From the NCBI GenBank assembly GCA_031289675.1, contig JAITOZ010000158.1, forward strand, positions 1 to 36,140: a stretch of DNA of 36,140 nucleotides. Direction: 5' to 3'. This DNA comes from Planctomycetaceae bacterium (GTDB lineage: Bacteria; Planctomycetota; Planctomycetia; Pirellulales; Thermoguttaceae). The notes below the pieces were generated by a model. That model made no database searches, was not told the origin of the DNA, and saw only the letters and a program-made list of their open reading frames with translations. Position 1 is the first letter of the stretch. Every line of letters begins with the position of its first letter. Positions 28,860-36,140 of this stretch are shown one piece after another. Made by a program: the position numbers and the translations under genes.

Positions 28860-29405
28860 TTATTTTACTTCACTGCCGCAAGTAAGCATCTGTGAACCGA
28901 AAAACGGATTCTGTAATTTAGGATTATCCTTTTGAATCCAGCGGCCGACCGTCAAGACCGGCGACATCGGACATTGAAACACCTTCGCCTGCCGTTTTTC
29001 CGGCGGTTGAGCCGCAACAAAATTAGCGGCGGCATTGCTGAACGGCTCGAACGGCTTGCGTGCCGACTTCAAATCTTTGCCCGCGGTGAGCCGCTCCGAA
29101 AGCGGCAGCAGCGTTGCCCGAACAGCACCGGTCGTCTCTTTCACCGCCGCGAGAACGGCAGGCAAGTGTTTCTGATAACCGGCGAGGTCATCTTTGGCAA
29201 GAGCGGCGGCGGCATCCGACAAACTTTGTACCAATGCCGGCGGCAGCTGCAAGGCGGCACTTTGGTATGCCGCAAATTCGTCTTTGCTGATAACGCCGTC
29301 CTTATTGGTATCGGCATCGGTAAATTCATCGGCAAACGTACCGGCACAAACGACCGATGCCGTGCAAATGACAGCAGCAAACAACCAATTCATCTTCGTC
29401 TTCAT
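28860..29405 (-). CDS. exported EF-hand plus DUF3347-like protein
   Basis: signal peptide; DADTNKDGVISKDEF EF-hand; FQCPMSP...WIQKDNPKLQNPFFGSQMLTCG like DUF3347. Confidence 0.78.
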   Translation of the reverse strand: MKTKMNWLFAAVICTASVVCAGTFADEFTDADTNKDGVISKDEFAAYQSAALQLPPALVQSLSDAAAALAKDDLAGYQKHLPAVLAAVKETTGAVRATLLPLSERLTAGKDLKSARKPFEPFSNAAANFVAAQPPEKRQAKVFQCPMSPVLTVGRWIQKDNPKLQNPFFGSQMLTCGSEVK

Positions 29406-29447
29406 AACAGTTTCCTTTCGTGTAAAGGGGGTTAATGGTTATTTTTG

Positions 29448-31145
29448 TTACTGTAATTCCGTACCGCAGTTCAGCATTTCAGAACCGAAGAACGGATTCA
29501 GCACTTCAGCATTGTCTTTTTGAATCCATCGGGCAGTACCGAGAACCGGACTCATCGGACATTGGAATATCTTTGCCTGCCGCTCTTCCGCCGGCTGCGC
29601 ACGGACAATGTCCGCAGCGGTATTACTGAAAGGTTCAAAGTACCGCCGGGCATCCTTCAAATCCGCACCGGCAATCAGTTTTTCCGCTAACGGAATTAAC
29701 ACGGCTTTCATATCTTCCGGCAATTTTTGTACGTTTTCCAACAAGACGGGTAAGTGTTTTTGATACGCCGCCAAATCATCCGAAGATAACGCTGCTGTTG
29801 CAGCAAGCATTATTTCGAGGAAAGATGCCGGAAGAACAGGGTTAGCGATACTGCCGGGCAATACGGTTGTTTCATTGCGATGTGTTTTTTCCGTCTTTTC
29901 ATCACTCTCCGGTGCGCCGACGTGTGCCAACTGACTTTGACTGTCGATGAGCAATGCCGCTTTCGTTACGGCATTTTCTCCGTCTTGTACTCCGCTCAAC
30001 ACTTCGGCATCCTCATCGCCGATAATTCCTAGAGTGAGTTTCCGAATTTGATACGTTCCGCCGCCGAGGTCCACATACGCCGCCGGTTTTTGATGCGTGT
30101 AAATAACGGCACTGCGCGGAACAGATAAGACCGGTGCCGACTCGATATGCACTACGCCGTTTGCCGTTTGCCGGTTCAAAATCCGCCGCTGCGGATTCGG
30201 CAGGACGACCCGGACACGTGCCGTTCGGGTCGTTTCATTCAAATTCGGGTCAATAAATGTAATCGGCGCAGACACCGTTTCATTCGGCAGCGAATTTAAT
30301 GTAACATCAACACTTTGATTGAGACGCAGCAGCGGCAAGTCTTGTTCGTAAGCGTCAAAGATAAACCAAAGAGTTGAGAAATCGCCGATTTCAAAAAGAT
30401 TATCATTCACGTTCACATACTGTCCTTCAAAAACGTTACGGGAAATCACCGTGCCGTCAAACGGAGCGCGGAGCGTGAACATTGTATCCGGTTTTTGTGT
30501 CTCCTCTACTTTTTGAATGTCTTGTGCAACGAGTCCGTAGGCAAGAAGTTTTTCGCGGCTGTCGGCAATTTCCGACAGAGAAACTGCTCCTCGGCTTCCG
30601 GCACGAAGATTTTCAAGATAAATCCGTTGGGCTGTCAGTACATCAGGACTGTAAATTTCTGCAAGCGGCTGATTATGGACGACTTCGATGCCGACCTGAT
30701 TTATGTATAGTTTTTCAATTCTTCCCGGTACACGGGCGGACAATATACGGTGCCGCGTTTCATCATCAACGATAACACCGGCAACGCGGAGCGTCCTATG
30801 TATTACAGCCGTTCTGACTTCCGATGTTTTAATGCCGATAACCGAGGCAACGGCAGGGGACAATTTTAATGCGCCGAATGCCTGCTGCGTGTCCTCTCCG
30901 CCAGCGTTATCGTAAATCGGTCCAAGAGCCATACCGCAAATCGTACATTTATCAACGGCATTTTTTGACATCACCGACGGGTGCATCGGACACTGGTAAT
31001 ATAGTATTTTACGTTCTCCTGACAGCGCAGCGGTATCCCCGTCCGTTGCCGGCATTAGCGTATGTTTTGCAATCCCCCAGCCGGCAGCACCGGAGAGAAG
31101 TACGATTAAAATAAACGGTATAAAGGAGCGGTATTTTTGGGGCAT
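29448..31145 (-). CDS. CusB-like efflux RND periplasmic adaptor with heavy-metal-binding and C-terminal DUF3347-like domains
   Basis: YYQCPMHPSVMSKNAVDKCTICGMAL metal-binding motif; membrane-fusion core; C-terminal FQCPMSPVLGTARWIQKDNAEVLNPFFGSEMLNCG. Confidence 0.93.
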   Translation of the reverse strand: MPQKYRSFIPFILIVLLSGAAGWGIAKHTLMPATDGDTAALSGERKILYYQCPMHPSVMSKNAVDKCTICGMALGPIYDNAGGEDTQQAFGALKLSPAVASVIGIKTSEVRTAVIHRTLRVAGVIVDDETRHRILSARVPGRIEKLYINQVGIEVVHNQPLAEIYSPDVLTAQRIYLENLRAGSRGAVSLSEIADSREKLLAYGLVAQDIQKVEETQKPDTMFTLRAPFDGTVISRNVFEGQYVNVNDNLFEIGDFSTLWFIFDAYEQDLPLLRLNQSVDVTLNSLPNETVSAPITFIDPNLNETTRTARVRVVLPNPQRRILNRQTANGVVHIESAPVLSVPRSAVIYTHQKPAAYVDLGGGTYQIRKLTLGIIGDEDAEVLSGVQDGENAVTKAALLIDSQSQLAHVGAPESDEKTEKTHRNETTVLPGSIANPVLPASFLEIMLAATAALSSDDLAAYQKHLPVLLENVQKLPEDMKAVLIPLAEKLIAGADLKDARRYFEPFSNTAADIVRAQPAEERQAKIFQCPMSPVLGTARWIQKDNAEVLNPFFGSEMLNCGTELQ

Positions 31146-31226
31146 AAAATTTATGTATATTTATGTATCATTTTCTATTCTATGGGATATTTGAAACAGG
31201 TCAATGCAGGTCAACGAAAGAGCGTA

Positions 31227-31315
31227 ACGCATCGGCGGCAAGCAAGTTCAGAACCGCTAACGCAAGTTAGCGGTCAAGCATCAGCAGCGAACTTGCGTCC
31301 GCTGCTCTGATGCGT
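31227..31315. repeat. structured multi-hairpin element between the Cys-rich ORF and cusB
   Basis: ACGCATC/GATGCGT, GCAAGTTC/GAACTTGC and CCGCTAACGCAAGTTAGCGG nest; alternative stem GCATCAGCAGCG/CGCTGCTctGATGC. Confidence 0.6.
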
Positions 31316-31319
31316 CTGT

Positions 31320-31667
31320 CTATCTTGTCCAAGTCACCGCTGCACGGGACGAACCTGCCGATGATGACCGGCTGTAAGCACTTGCCGCAGCACTTGACGA
31401 CCTCGCACTGGATGCAGTCGCTGCGGTCGCGCTGCTCGACCGGCTTGTCGCCGATGCCGCCGCAGTACGCGATGAAGTGTATGTTCCCGATGTTGTTCCC
31501 GAACCTCGGGAACTTGAACCGGTGGTGCAGCAAGCCGCAGTACCGGTCGTGCAGCAGGCGGGTTTCTTGCCGTCTGCACCGGGTGTGCAGCAGGATGCCC
31601 CGCTGCCGGATGACCTCGCCGCACTCGCGTACGAAGAGGGATATGAACTGGCAGATGAAATAGCCAT
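31320..31667 (-). CDS. small Ser/Cys-rich ORF with CCT(P/T)G repeats (frame uncertain)
   Basis: TTAGGAG SD 7-8 nt before the ATG at 31667; SCCTPGADGKKPACCTTGTAACCTTG; overlapping frames are also open. Confidence 0.4.
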   Translation of the reverse strand: MAISSASSYPSSYASAARSSGSGASCCTPGADGKKPACCTTGTAACCTTGSSSRGSGTTSGTYTSSRTAAASATSRSSSATAATASSARSSSAAASAYSRSSSAGSSRAAVTWTR

Positions 31668-31766
31668 TGGAATTCTCCTAATGAATAATTGTTGTTGAAT
31701 GATGAATGAAAAAAACGGGACGGATTTTCAGCGCAAAATACACTGAAAAACGTTACGCTTATTCAA

Positions 31767-32345
31767 TCAATTCAGCAAGACCTGCAAAAGGAGATGCAGA
31801 CGTACCGGCAGGGGGAAACCGGATATATCGAACGTCTGGGGACAAAATAGAATAACAACCGCCGAAGCAGACGAAGCCGCAAAGACAGCAAGTGAATGAA
31901 GTTGCGTCTTTAATTCGTCCGTCAGACGATTGAGAGAAACGGCAGGAGTCAAGTCGGCAAAAGAGGTCTTTTTTGCCGATTTGATTGCACAACGGCAACC
32001 GTCCCCCGATGATTGCTTTTCGGTTGTTGACGAATCGGTGCAGCAGCCGGCTGGATTATTTTTTTGCGTTTTTGCCCCGCAACAGGACTCTGCGGCAGCG
32101 TTACCGTTTTTAATGCTGCTGTTTTTGACGCTATCGTCTTTCAAACGGCAACACGGAGACGTTTCAGCGGACACGCCGGCGGCTTTGGACGAGTGCTTAC
32201 ATCGGCAATCCGTACAGCGGCAGACACCAACTTGCGGCATCAGTACGTAGAACAAAACTGCCGCCGATGTTATCCATCGAAGCATTTTGCTCTGTATGAT
32301 GTGGTGAAAATTCCGTTGCATTTTCTGACAATAGCGTCTGAACAA
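31767..32345 (-). CDS. Cys-rich exported/membrane protein, putative metal-binding
   Basis: MLRWITSAAVLFYVLMPQVGVCRCTDCRCKH...SPCCRL...ESCCGAK...AGCCTD...DGCRCAIKSAKK; real start may be internal. Confidence 0.65.
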   Translation of the reverse strand: MFRRYCQKMQRNFHHIIQSKMLRWITSAAVLFYVLMPQVGVCRCTDCRCKHSSKAAGVSAETSPCCRLKDDSVKNSSIKNGNAAAESCCGAKTQKNNPAGCCTDSSTTEKQSSGDGCRCAIKSAKKTSFADLTPAVSLNRLTDELKTQLHSLAVFAASSASAVVILFCPQTFDISGFPLPVRLHLLLQVLLN

Positions 32346-32386
32346 GTTTTTTCCAGATAACAGCGTCCGGCAATGTCCTCGTCCCT

Positions 32387-32414
32387 AGTATAGACCGTAT
32401 CGTCTGTTTGTCAA
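32387..32414 (-). promoter_or_regulatory. sigma70-like promoter TTGACA-N16-TATACT reading into the Cys-rich/cus genes
   Basis: read directly on the minus strand, just upstream of 31767..32345. Confidence 0.7.
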
Positions 32415-32465
32415 GAAATTATTGCAAAAAAATAAAAGATGGGCACAAATTACCGCCTTGCCCGT

Positions 32466-33281
32466 TCACTTCTTTGCCGCTTGTTTTTCGACAACCTGTT
32501 TTTGATACTCGTCCAGCGGAACAGACGGAAACGTTTGCCGGTACTCGTTGACTCGTTCCAGACATTTCCGGTCGTCATCCGAAAGCCTTCGTGAAAATTG
32601 ATGTGAACTTTTCGTAACCTCCGCCTGCGAAAATGCCGTTTTTCCTTTCGGATACAGTGCCGTTGAAACGTGTACAGCAAACCGGCGTTCCTGACGTAAA
32701 ATGTTATTGACAGCAAGACGCGGGAGCATCATCGTTGAATACGGATTGAGCCGCATATTCAGATAACACATCCAATCACAAAAATCGTAATACATTATCT
32801 CCGATTCATCAGGCAGCGGTACAGTGTGCAATTCGTAATCAATCCAATGCGACTGCATCGCAATAATTCCGTTCGTGTCATCTTTTTTGACATCAAATTT
32901 CGGCTGAACTGCAAAATAGAGAAACGAATTTGTTTTCGGATTGCTGCTCTGTAAAACCCGCTGGCACAAGTTTTCTGTTTGTTCTTTTACCTTGACGGCA
33001 TCGAACGAAGTTTGCAGACGCAGCGGCGGATTGAGCATCGTAAAGGTTTTCCGCAGTGTATCAAAAACAGCAATTTCACCGCTCATACCGATGACACTGA
33101 CGAATTGTCTGTCCAGTAAATAGACGGTACTTTTTACTCCGTTCACTTCATTATCAATGCGGTATTCCGCTCCCGAACAAGGGTAAGGCGAAAAGAATAA
33201 AGCAAGTATACAAAAGGGAATTATAGACATTCCTTTTTCGTTCTTGTCTATGTTCAGCAATTTTCTAAAATAACTGTACAT
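32466..33281 (-). CDS. exported hypothetical protein
   Basis: 271 aa with N-terminal hydrophobic signal; overlaps the stop of the upstream gene. Confidence 0.75.
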   Translation of the reverse strand: MYSYFRKLLNIDKNEKGMSIIPFCILALFFSPYPCSGAEYRIDNEVNGVKSTVYLLDRQFVSVIGMSGEIAVFDTLRKTFTMLNPPLRLQTSFDAVKVKEQTENLCQRVLQSSNPKTNSFLYFAVQPKFDVKKDDTNGIIAMQSHWIDYELHTVPLPDESEIMYYDFCDWMCYLNMRLNPYSTMMLPRLAVNNILRQERRFAVHVSTALYPKGKTAFSQAEVTKSSHQFSRRLSDDDRKCLERVNEYRQTFPSVPLDEYQKQVVEKQAAKK

Positions 33282-34626
33282 TTTTCACTGTAATATGTCT
33301 TGCCCGCGGCTTATTCGTTCTTTCATAGAAACCGAGTATTCCGTTAATGCCGACTGTCTTGCCGATATAGGAATTCAAATCAACTCCAGCAGACGGCGAC
33401 ACAAGGCAAATAATCTGTCCTTGTGCGTCGACCACCGCATACGGCGGATGTCCCTTCGGCAGCGGGTCGAACTCCCCCAGTTTGCCGGTGATGTCAAAAC
33501 GTGATGCTGCCGTTTGCGGCAGAGTGTTGGGCGTGCTGCCTCCCGCTATGTTACCTCCCGCCGTAAAGGGACTTGTTGCCGCTTTACGGCTGGGGGACGA
33601 AGTATTGCCGGACACAATGCTGCTGGACAAAGTACCGCTGCTAACCGGTTTTTTGAGGGCTAATTCCTGCCGCACTTGCCGAGTACGTTTTAACGATTCA
33701 AGCAAATGAAATGCCTTTTCAAGGTCTTTGTCCGACGGAGCAATTTGGTAAAGTTCTTCACCGCGCTTGATGAGTACATCGAAGACGGCATCATCTGTCC
33801 GGCGGGTCATTACCGTCCATACTTCCCGATCCAATTCCTGTAAGGCTTGACGGAACGGGTCGTTGAGAGCGGCAGTATTCGGTGCAGCCGGCGTTTCGTC
33901 CAAAATAATTTCGTCAAGGGCAATACGGCGGTTCGATGCGATTTTTGCTGCCGATTTCGTTTCTGCTTTAGTCTCCAAAAGACGGCTGTCCATATCCGGC
34001 ATTTTCGCGTTAGGCTGCGGCAGCGACGATGACGGGACAGGAGTTTTGGCAGGGGAAGCCGGAGCATTGTCCGTCCGGTCATAGCGTACCTGAATAATTT
34101 CTGTCTCGTGACTGCCGCTGCTTTGATTATTACAAATAATAGACGATTTCGCAATCCAGCGGAACTCGCCGCTCGGCGGTGCAATTTTCAGCCAAAGAGG
34201 ACTCTCCGCATTTTCCGGTGTTTCCCGTCTGTCAAGAACCGCAACTTGTTCACCCCGTTTGAGACGCACTTGTACGGTACTGCAATCATCGGTCAATGCA
34301 CTTCCGATGATTGATGCCAGTCCGTCTATTGTAACCGTTCCCGTATTGTTCGTGCCGAGCCGGACATACCTGGCACTGACCCAGGAATAACTTCCGACGG
34401 GCGGACGGATTGCCGCATACCCATTTTTCTCATAATAGACTTCAACCTTATCACCGGTTTTAAGTTGCGAAACCGGATAAACATTGCCGGCATCGCCGGG
34501 TCCGCTTAATACATCGGTACCGCATTGAACAGCCGCAATATACCAAGACGGTTCCTCTGCCCCAAGAAGCGAAGCCGACAAGGTTAAAACCGACAAGGTT
34601 AAAATGAGACAGTAGATATACCGCAT
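33265..34626 (-). CDS. exported SH3-like domain protein
   Basis: signal peptide; CGTDVLSGPGDAGNVYPVSQLKTGDKVEVYYEKNGYAAIRPPVGSYSWVSARYVRL. Confidence 0.82.
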   Translation of the reverse strand: MRYIYCLILTLSVLTLSASLLGAEEPSWYIAAVQCGTDVLSGPGDAGNVYPVSQLKTGDKVEVYYEKNGYAAIRPPVGSYSWVSARYVRLGTNNTGTVTIDGLASIIGSALTDDCSTVQVRLKRGEQVAVLDRRETPENAESPLWLKIAPPSGEFRWIAKSSIICNNQSSGSHETEIIQVRYDRTDNAPASPAKTPVPSSSLPQPNAKMPDMDSRLLETKAETKSAAKIASNRRIALDEIILDETPAAPNTAALNDPFRQALQELDREVWTVMTRRTDDAVFDVLIKRGEELYQIAPSDKDLEKAFHLLESLKRTRQVRQELALKKPVSSGTLSSSIVSGNTSSPSRKAATSPFTAGGNIAGGSTPNTLPQTAASRFDITGKLGEFDPLPKGHPPYAVVDAQGQIICLVSPSAGVDLNSYIGKTVGINGILGFYERTNKPRARHITVKNVQLF

Positions 34627-34650
34627 AACAGGTTTGCCGAAAGTATGCGG

Positions 34651-34680
34651 AGTGTAGCGAAATCACTCCGGCTCTGTCAA
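34651..34680 (-). promoter_or_regulatory. sigma70-like promoter TTGACA-N18-TACACT upstream of the SH3 gene
   Basis: read directly on the minus strand. Confidence 0.55.
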
Positions 34681-34721
34681 GAGTATTTTGAAGGGCGTTT
34701 TTTGTAAGAATGACCGTTTGT

Positions 34722-35816
34722 TCAAGAACCGCCGATTTGCTCTTTGACCGACCGGTCGGTTTGGTCGGCAAGGTAATCGGCGGTCGCCCGCTCAATTCCT
34801 TCTTCCCGAATCACATCGGCGTAACGTTCCGGCAGTTTCCTGCCGTCTTTAACGTACTGCCGAAATAACGTTTCGAGCCAAAGCGATACGCGTCGGCGGT
34901 GTTCGGTCACTTGCGGATGACGATAGACTTCCGCCAACAGAAAAGCCTCCATTTCGGCTTTTTCTTCGGCAAGTTCTGCACTTGGAGCAATCAACACCGG
35001 CAACTTCAACGCTGTTTCATAAGACGTGATTTTTTGTAACCGGTGTTTTGCTGTTTCAATAACGTTGCTGACTTGCCGCTCAATTAAATGATGAATCACT
35101 GCCCGGCGAAACTCTGCATCGTCAAGGTTCGTCCAAAGTTGCCGGACACGATAGGCGGCAGCCTTCCAAAGAGCCGTATGAATCACTTGACCGGCAGTGA
35201 GAAGACCGAGTTCCATTGCGTCATCGACATCGTGAGTATCATAAGCAATACTGTCGGCAACGTCCATCGTCTGTATTTCGAGGAGCGGCGTTTTCGATGT
35301 GCCCATTTTATAACGCTGTCCGTCAAGAATTTCTCTCGAAAGGTTTAATCCGGGAAAACCGGCATAGCGCTGTTCCCGTTTTTCGACAATCCGCAGGGCT
35401 TGTGCATTATGTTCAAAGCCGCCGCTGTCAGCCAACAGCCGGTTTAATACATCTTCGCCGGTATGTCCGAAAGGCGGATGCCCGATGTCGTGCAGATAGG
35501 CGGAGGCTTCGATTAAATCTTCGTTGAGACCTAATGCTCTGCCGATGGTGCGGGCTATGCAGGCGACTTCGAGAGTATGTGTGAGACGGGTTCGGTGATA
35601 GTTGCCGAATTCGGCAGTGAAGACCTGCATTTTCCCGCTTAAGCGGCGAAAGGCGGCGCAATGAACGATGCGGTCTCTGTCCCGCTGAAACGGATTGCGG
35701 TAGGGATGTGCCGTTTCGCCGTGTACTCGTCCTGCTGTTGCTTTCGCAGGAAAACCATACGCACAAATTGCTGCCATTGACCGCAATATAACACAGATGC
35801 AAAGAAAAAGAAACAC
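34722..35816 (-). CDS. dgt: deoxyguanosinetriphosphate triphosphohydrolase-like protein (HD domain)
   Basis: NPFQRDRDRIVHCAAFRRLSGKMQVF, HRTRLTHTLEVACIARTIGRALGLNEDLIEASAYLHDIGHPPFGHTGE, GFEHNAQALRIVE. Confidence 0.92.
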   Translation of the reverse strand: MFLFLCICVILRSMAAICAYGFPAKATAGRVHGETAHPYRNPFQRDRDRIVHCAAFRRLSGKMQVFTAEFGNYHRTRLTHTLEVACIARTIGRALGLNEDLIEASAYLHDIGHPPFGHTGEDVLNRLLADSGGFEHNAQALRIVEKREQRYAGFPGLNLSREILDGQRYKMGTSKTPLLEIQTMDVADSIAYDTHDVDDAMELGLLTAGQVIHTALWKAAAYRVRQLWTNLDDAEFRRAVIHHLIERQVSNVIETAKHRLQKITSYETALKLPVLIAPSAELAEEKAEMEAFLLAEVYRHPQVTEHRRRVSLWLETLFRQYVKDGRKLPERYADVIREEGIERATADYLADQTDRSVKEQIGGS

Positions 35817-35888
35817 CGCAGATGAAGGTCATTCTTGCGGGATGAGTGCTTCTCCGGTTACGCCGAAGGGAACGGACATCATCTTAAA

Positions 35889-35921
35889 CGTCTTTATAAC
35901 GTCTTTATAACGTCTTTATCC
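35889..35921. repeat. tandem repeat, 3 x 11 bp (CGTCTTTATAA)
   Basis: read directly. Confidence 0.85.
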
Positions 35922-36010
35922 TTGCATTCACCCATTCCACCGGAACTCTGCGGCGGGACAACGCGCGGTTATGCGGCTTTTCATCCGCCGTTTGCTTTTG
36001 CCGTGCGTCC

Positions 36011-36045
36011 GCGTCCCGCATAGCGTCCCGCATAGCGTCCCGCTA
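36011..36045. repeat. tandem repeat, about 2.9 x 12 bp (GCGTCCCGCATA)
   Basis: read directly. Confidence 0.85.
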
Positions 36046-36140
36046 TTTTTCTCAAACGCTTTGAAGTCCTTCACCACACGCTACCGGGCATTCACCTTTG
36101 CAGAGCATTTCATCACTTCGTAATCCGAATCCGAAGTAAT

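Noticed and set aside
31310-31663. 117-aa + strand ORF in the GC-rich island as a definite gene
   Set aside because: Open, but no convincing SD or family; kept only as part of the multi-frame finding.
36079-36140. Possible C-terminus of a minus-strand gene entering from the right edge (ITSDSDYEVMKCSAKVNAR-stop)
   Set aside because: Only about 20 codons visible; not enough to support a feature.
1-36140. CRISPR arrays, rRNA genes, intact transposases, toxin-antitoxin or known defence systems
   Set aside because: None seen when reading the sequence and ORF list.

Overview
This looks like a chromosomal segment from a planctomycete with an anaerobic lifestyle. The lineage call rests on a DUF1559 prepilin-like protein, a small carboxypeptidase-regulatory-like lipoprotein and an SH3 exported protein. 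The anaerobic inference rests on a sensory-type [FeFe] hydrogenase.

Left part (about 1-8.2 kb): the right-hand portion of an integrated mobile element. It carries several hypothetical genes, a ParA-like ATPase, a hexapeptide beta-helix protein, an HTH replication-initiator-like gene with an embedded 10-bp-period iteron-like array, a small regulator-like gene bracketed by two near-identical 36-bp inverted repeats, a Xis-like HTH and a tyrosine integrase. It abuts a truncated DUF1559 gene.

Middle: ruvB, gspF/pilC, cobalamin adenosyltransferase, a SEC-C protein, aminotransferase, VanZ-like, tRNA-Ser(GCU), rpmA, holA and a three-gene hydrogen-sensing cassette (2Fe-2S ferredoxin, [FeFe] hydrogenase-PAS, SpoIIE phosphatase). 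A chimeric pseudogene scar made of cusA and holA fragments follows.

Right: a GH36-like alpha-galactosidase, lipoprotein/DUF1559 and a CusA/CusB metal-efflux locus with a duplicated DUF3347-like domain and Cys-rich small ORFs. Beyond these are a structured inverted-repeat element, SH3 protein and dGTPase.

Most interesting signals: (1) the iteron array inside the rep-like gene and the paired 36-bp palindromes; (2) the integrase next to a DUF1559 gene truncated in its conserved N-terminal motif; (3) a GA-tract frameshift in the leader of the full-length DUF1559 gene; (4) the cus locus with Cys-rich ORFs, a GC-rich region open in five frames and an alternative-pairing hairpin element. All calls are by eye; no searches or folding were run.
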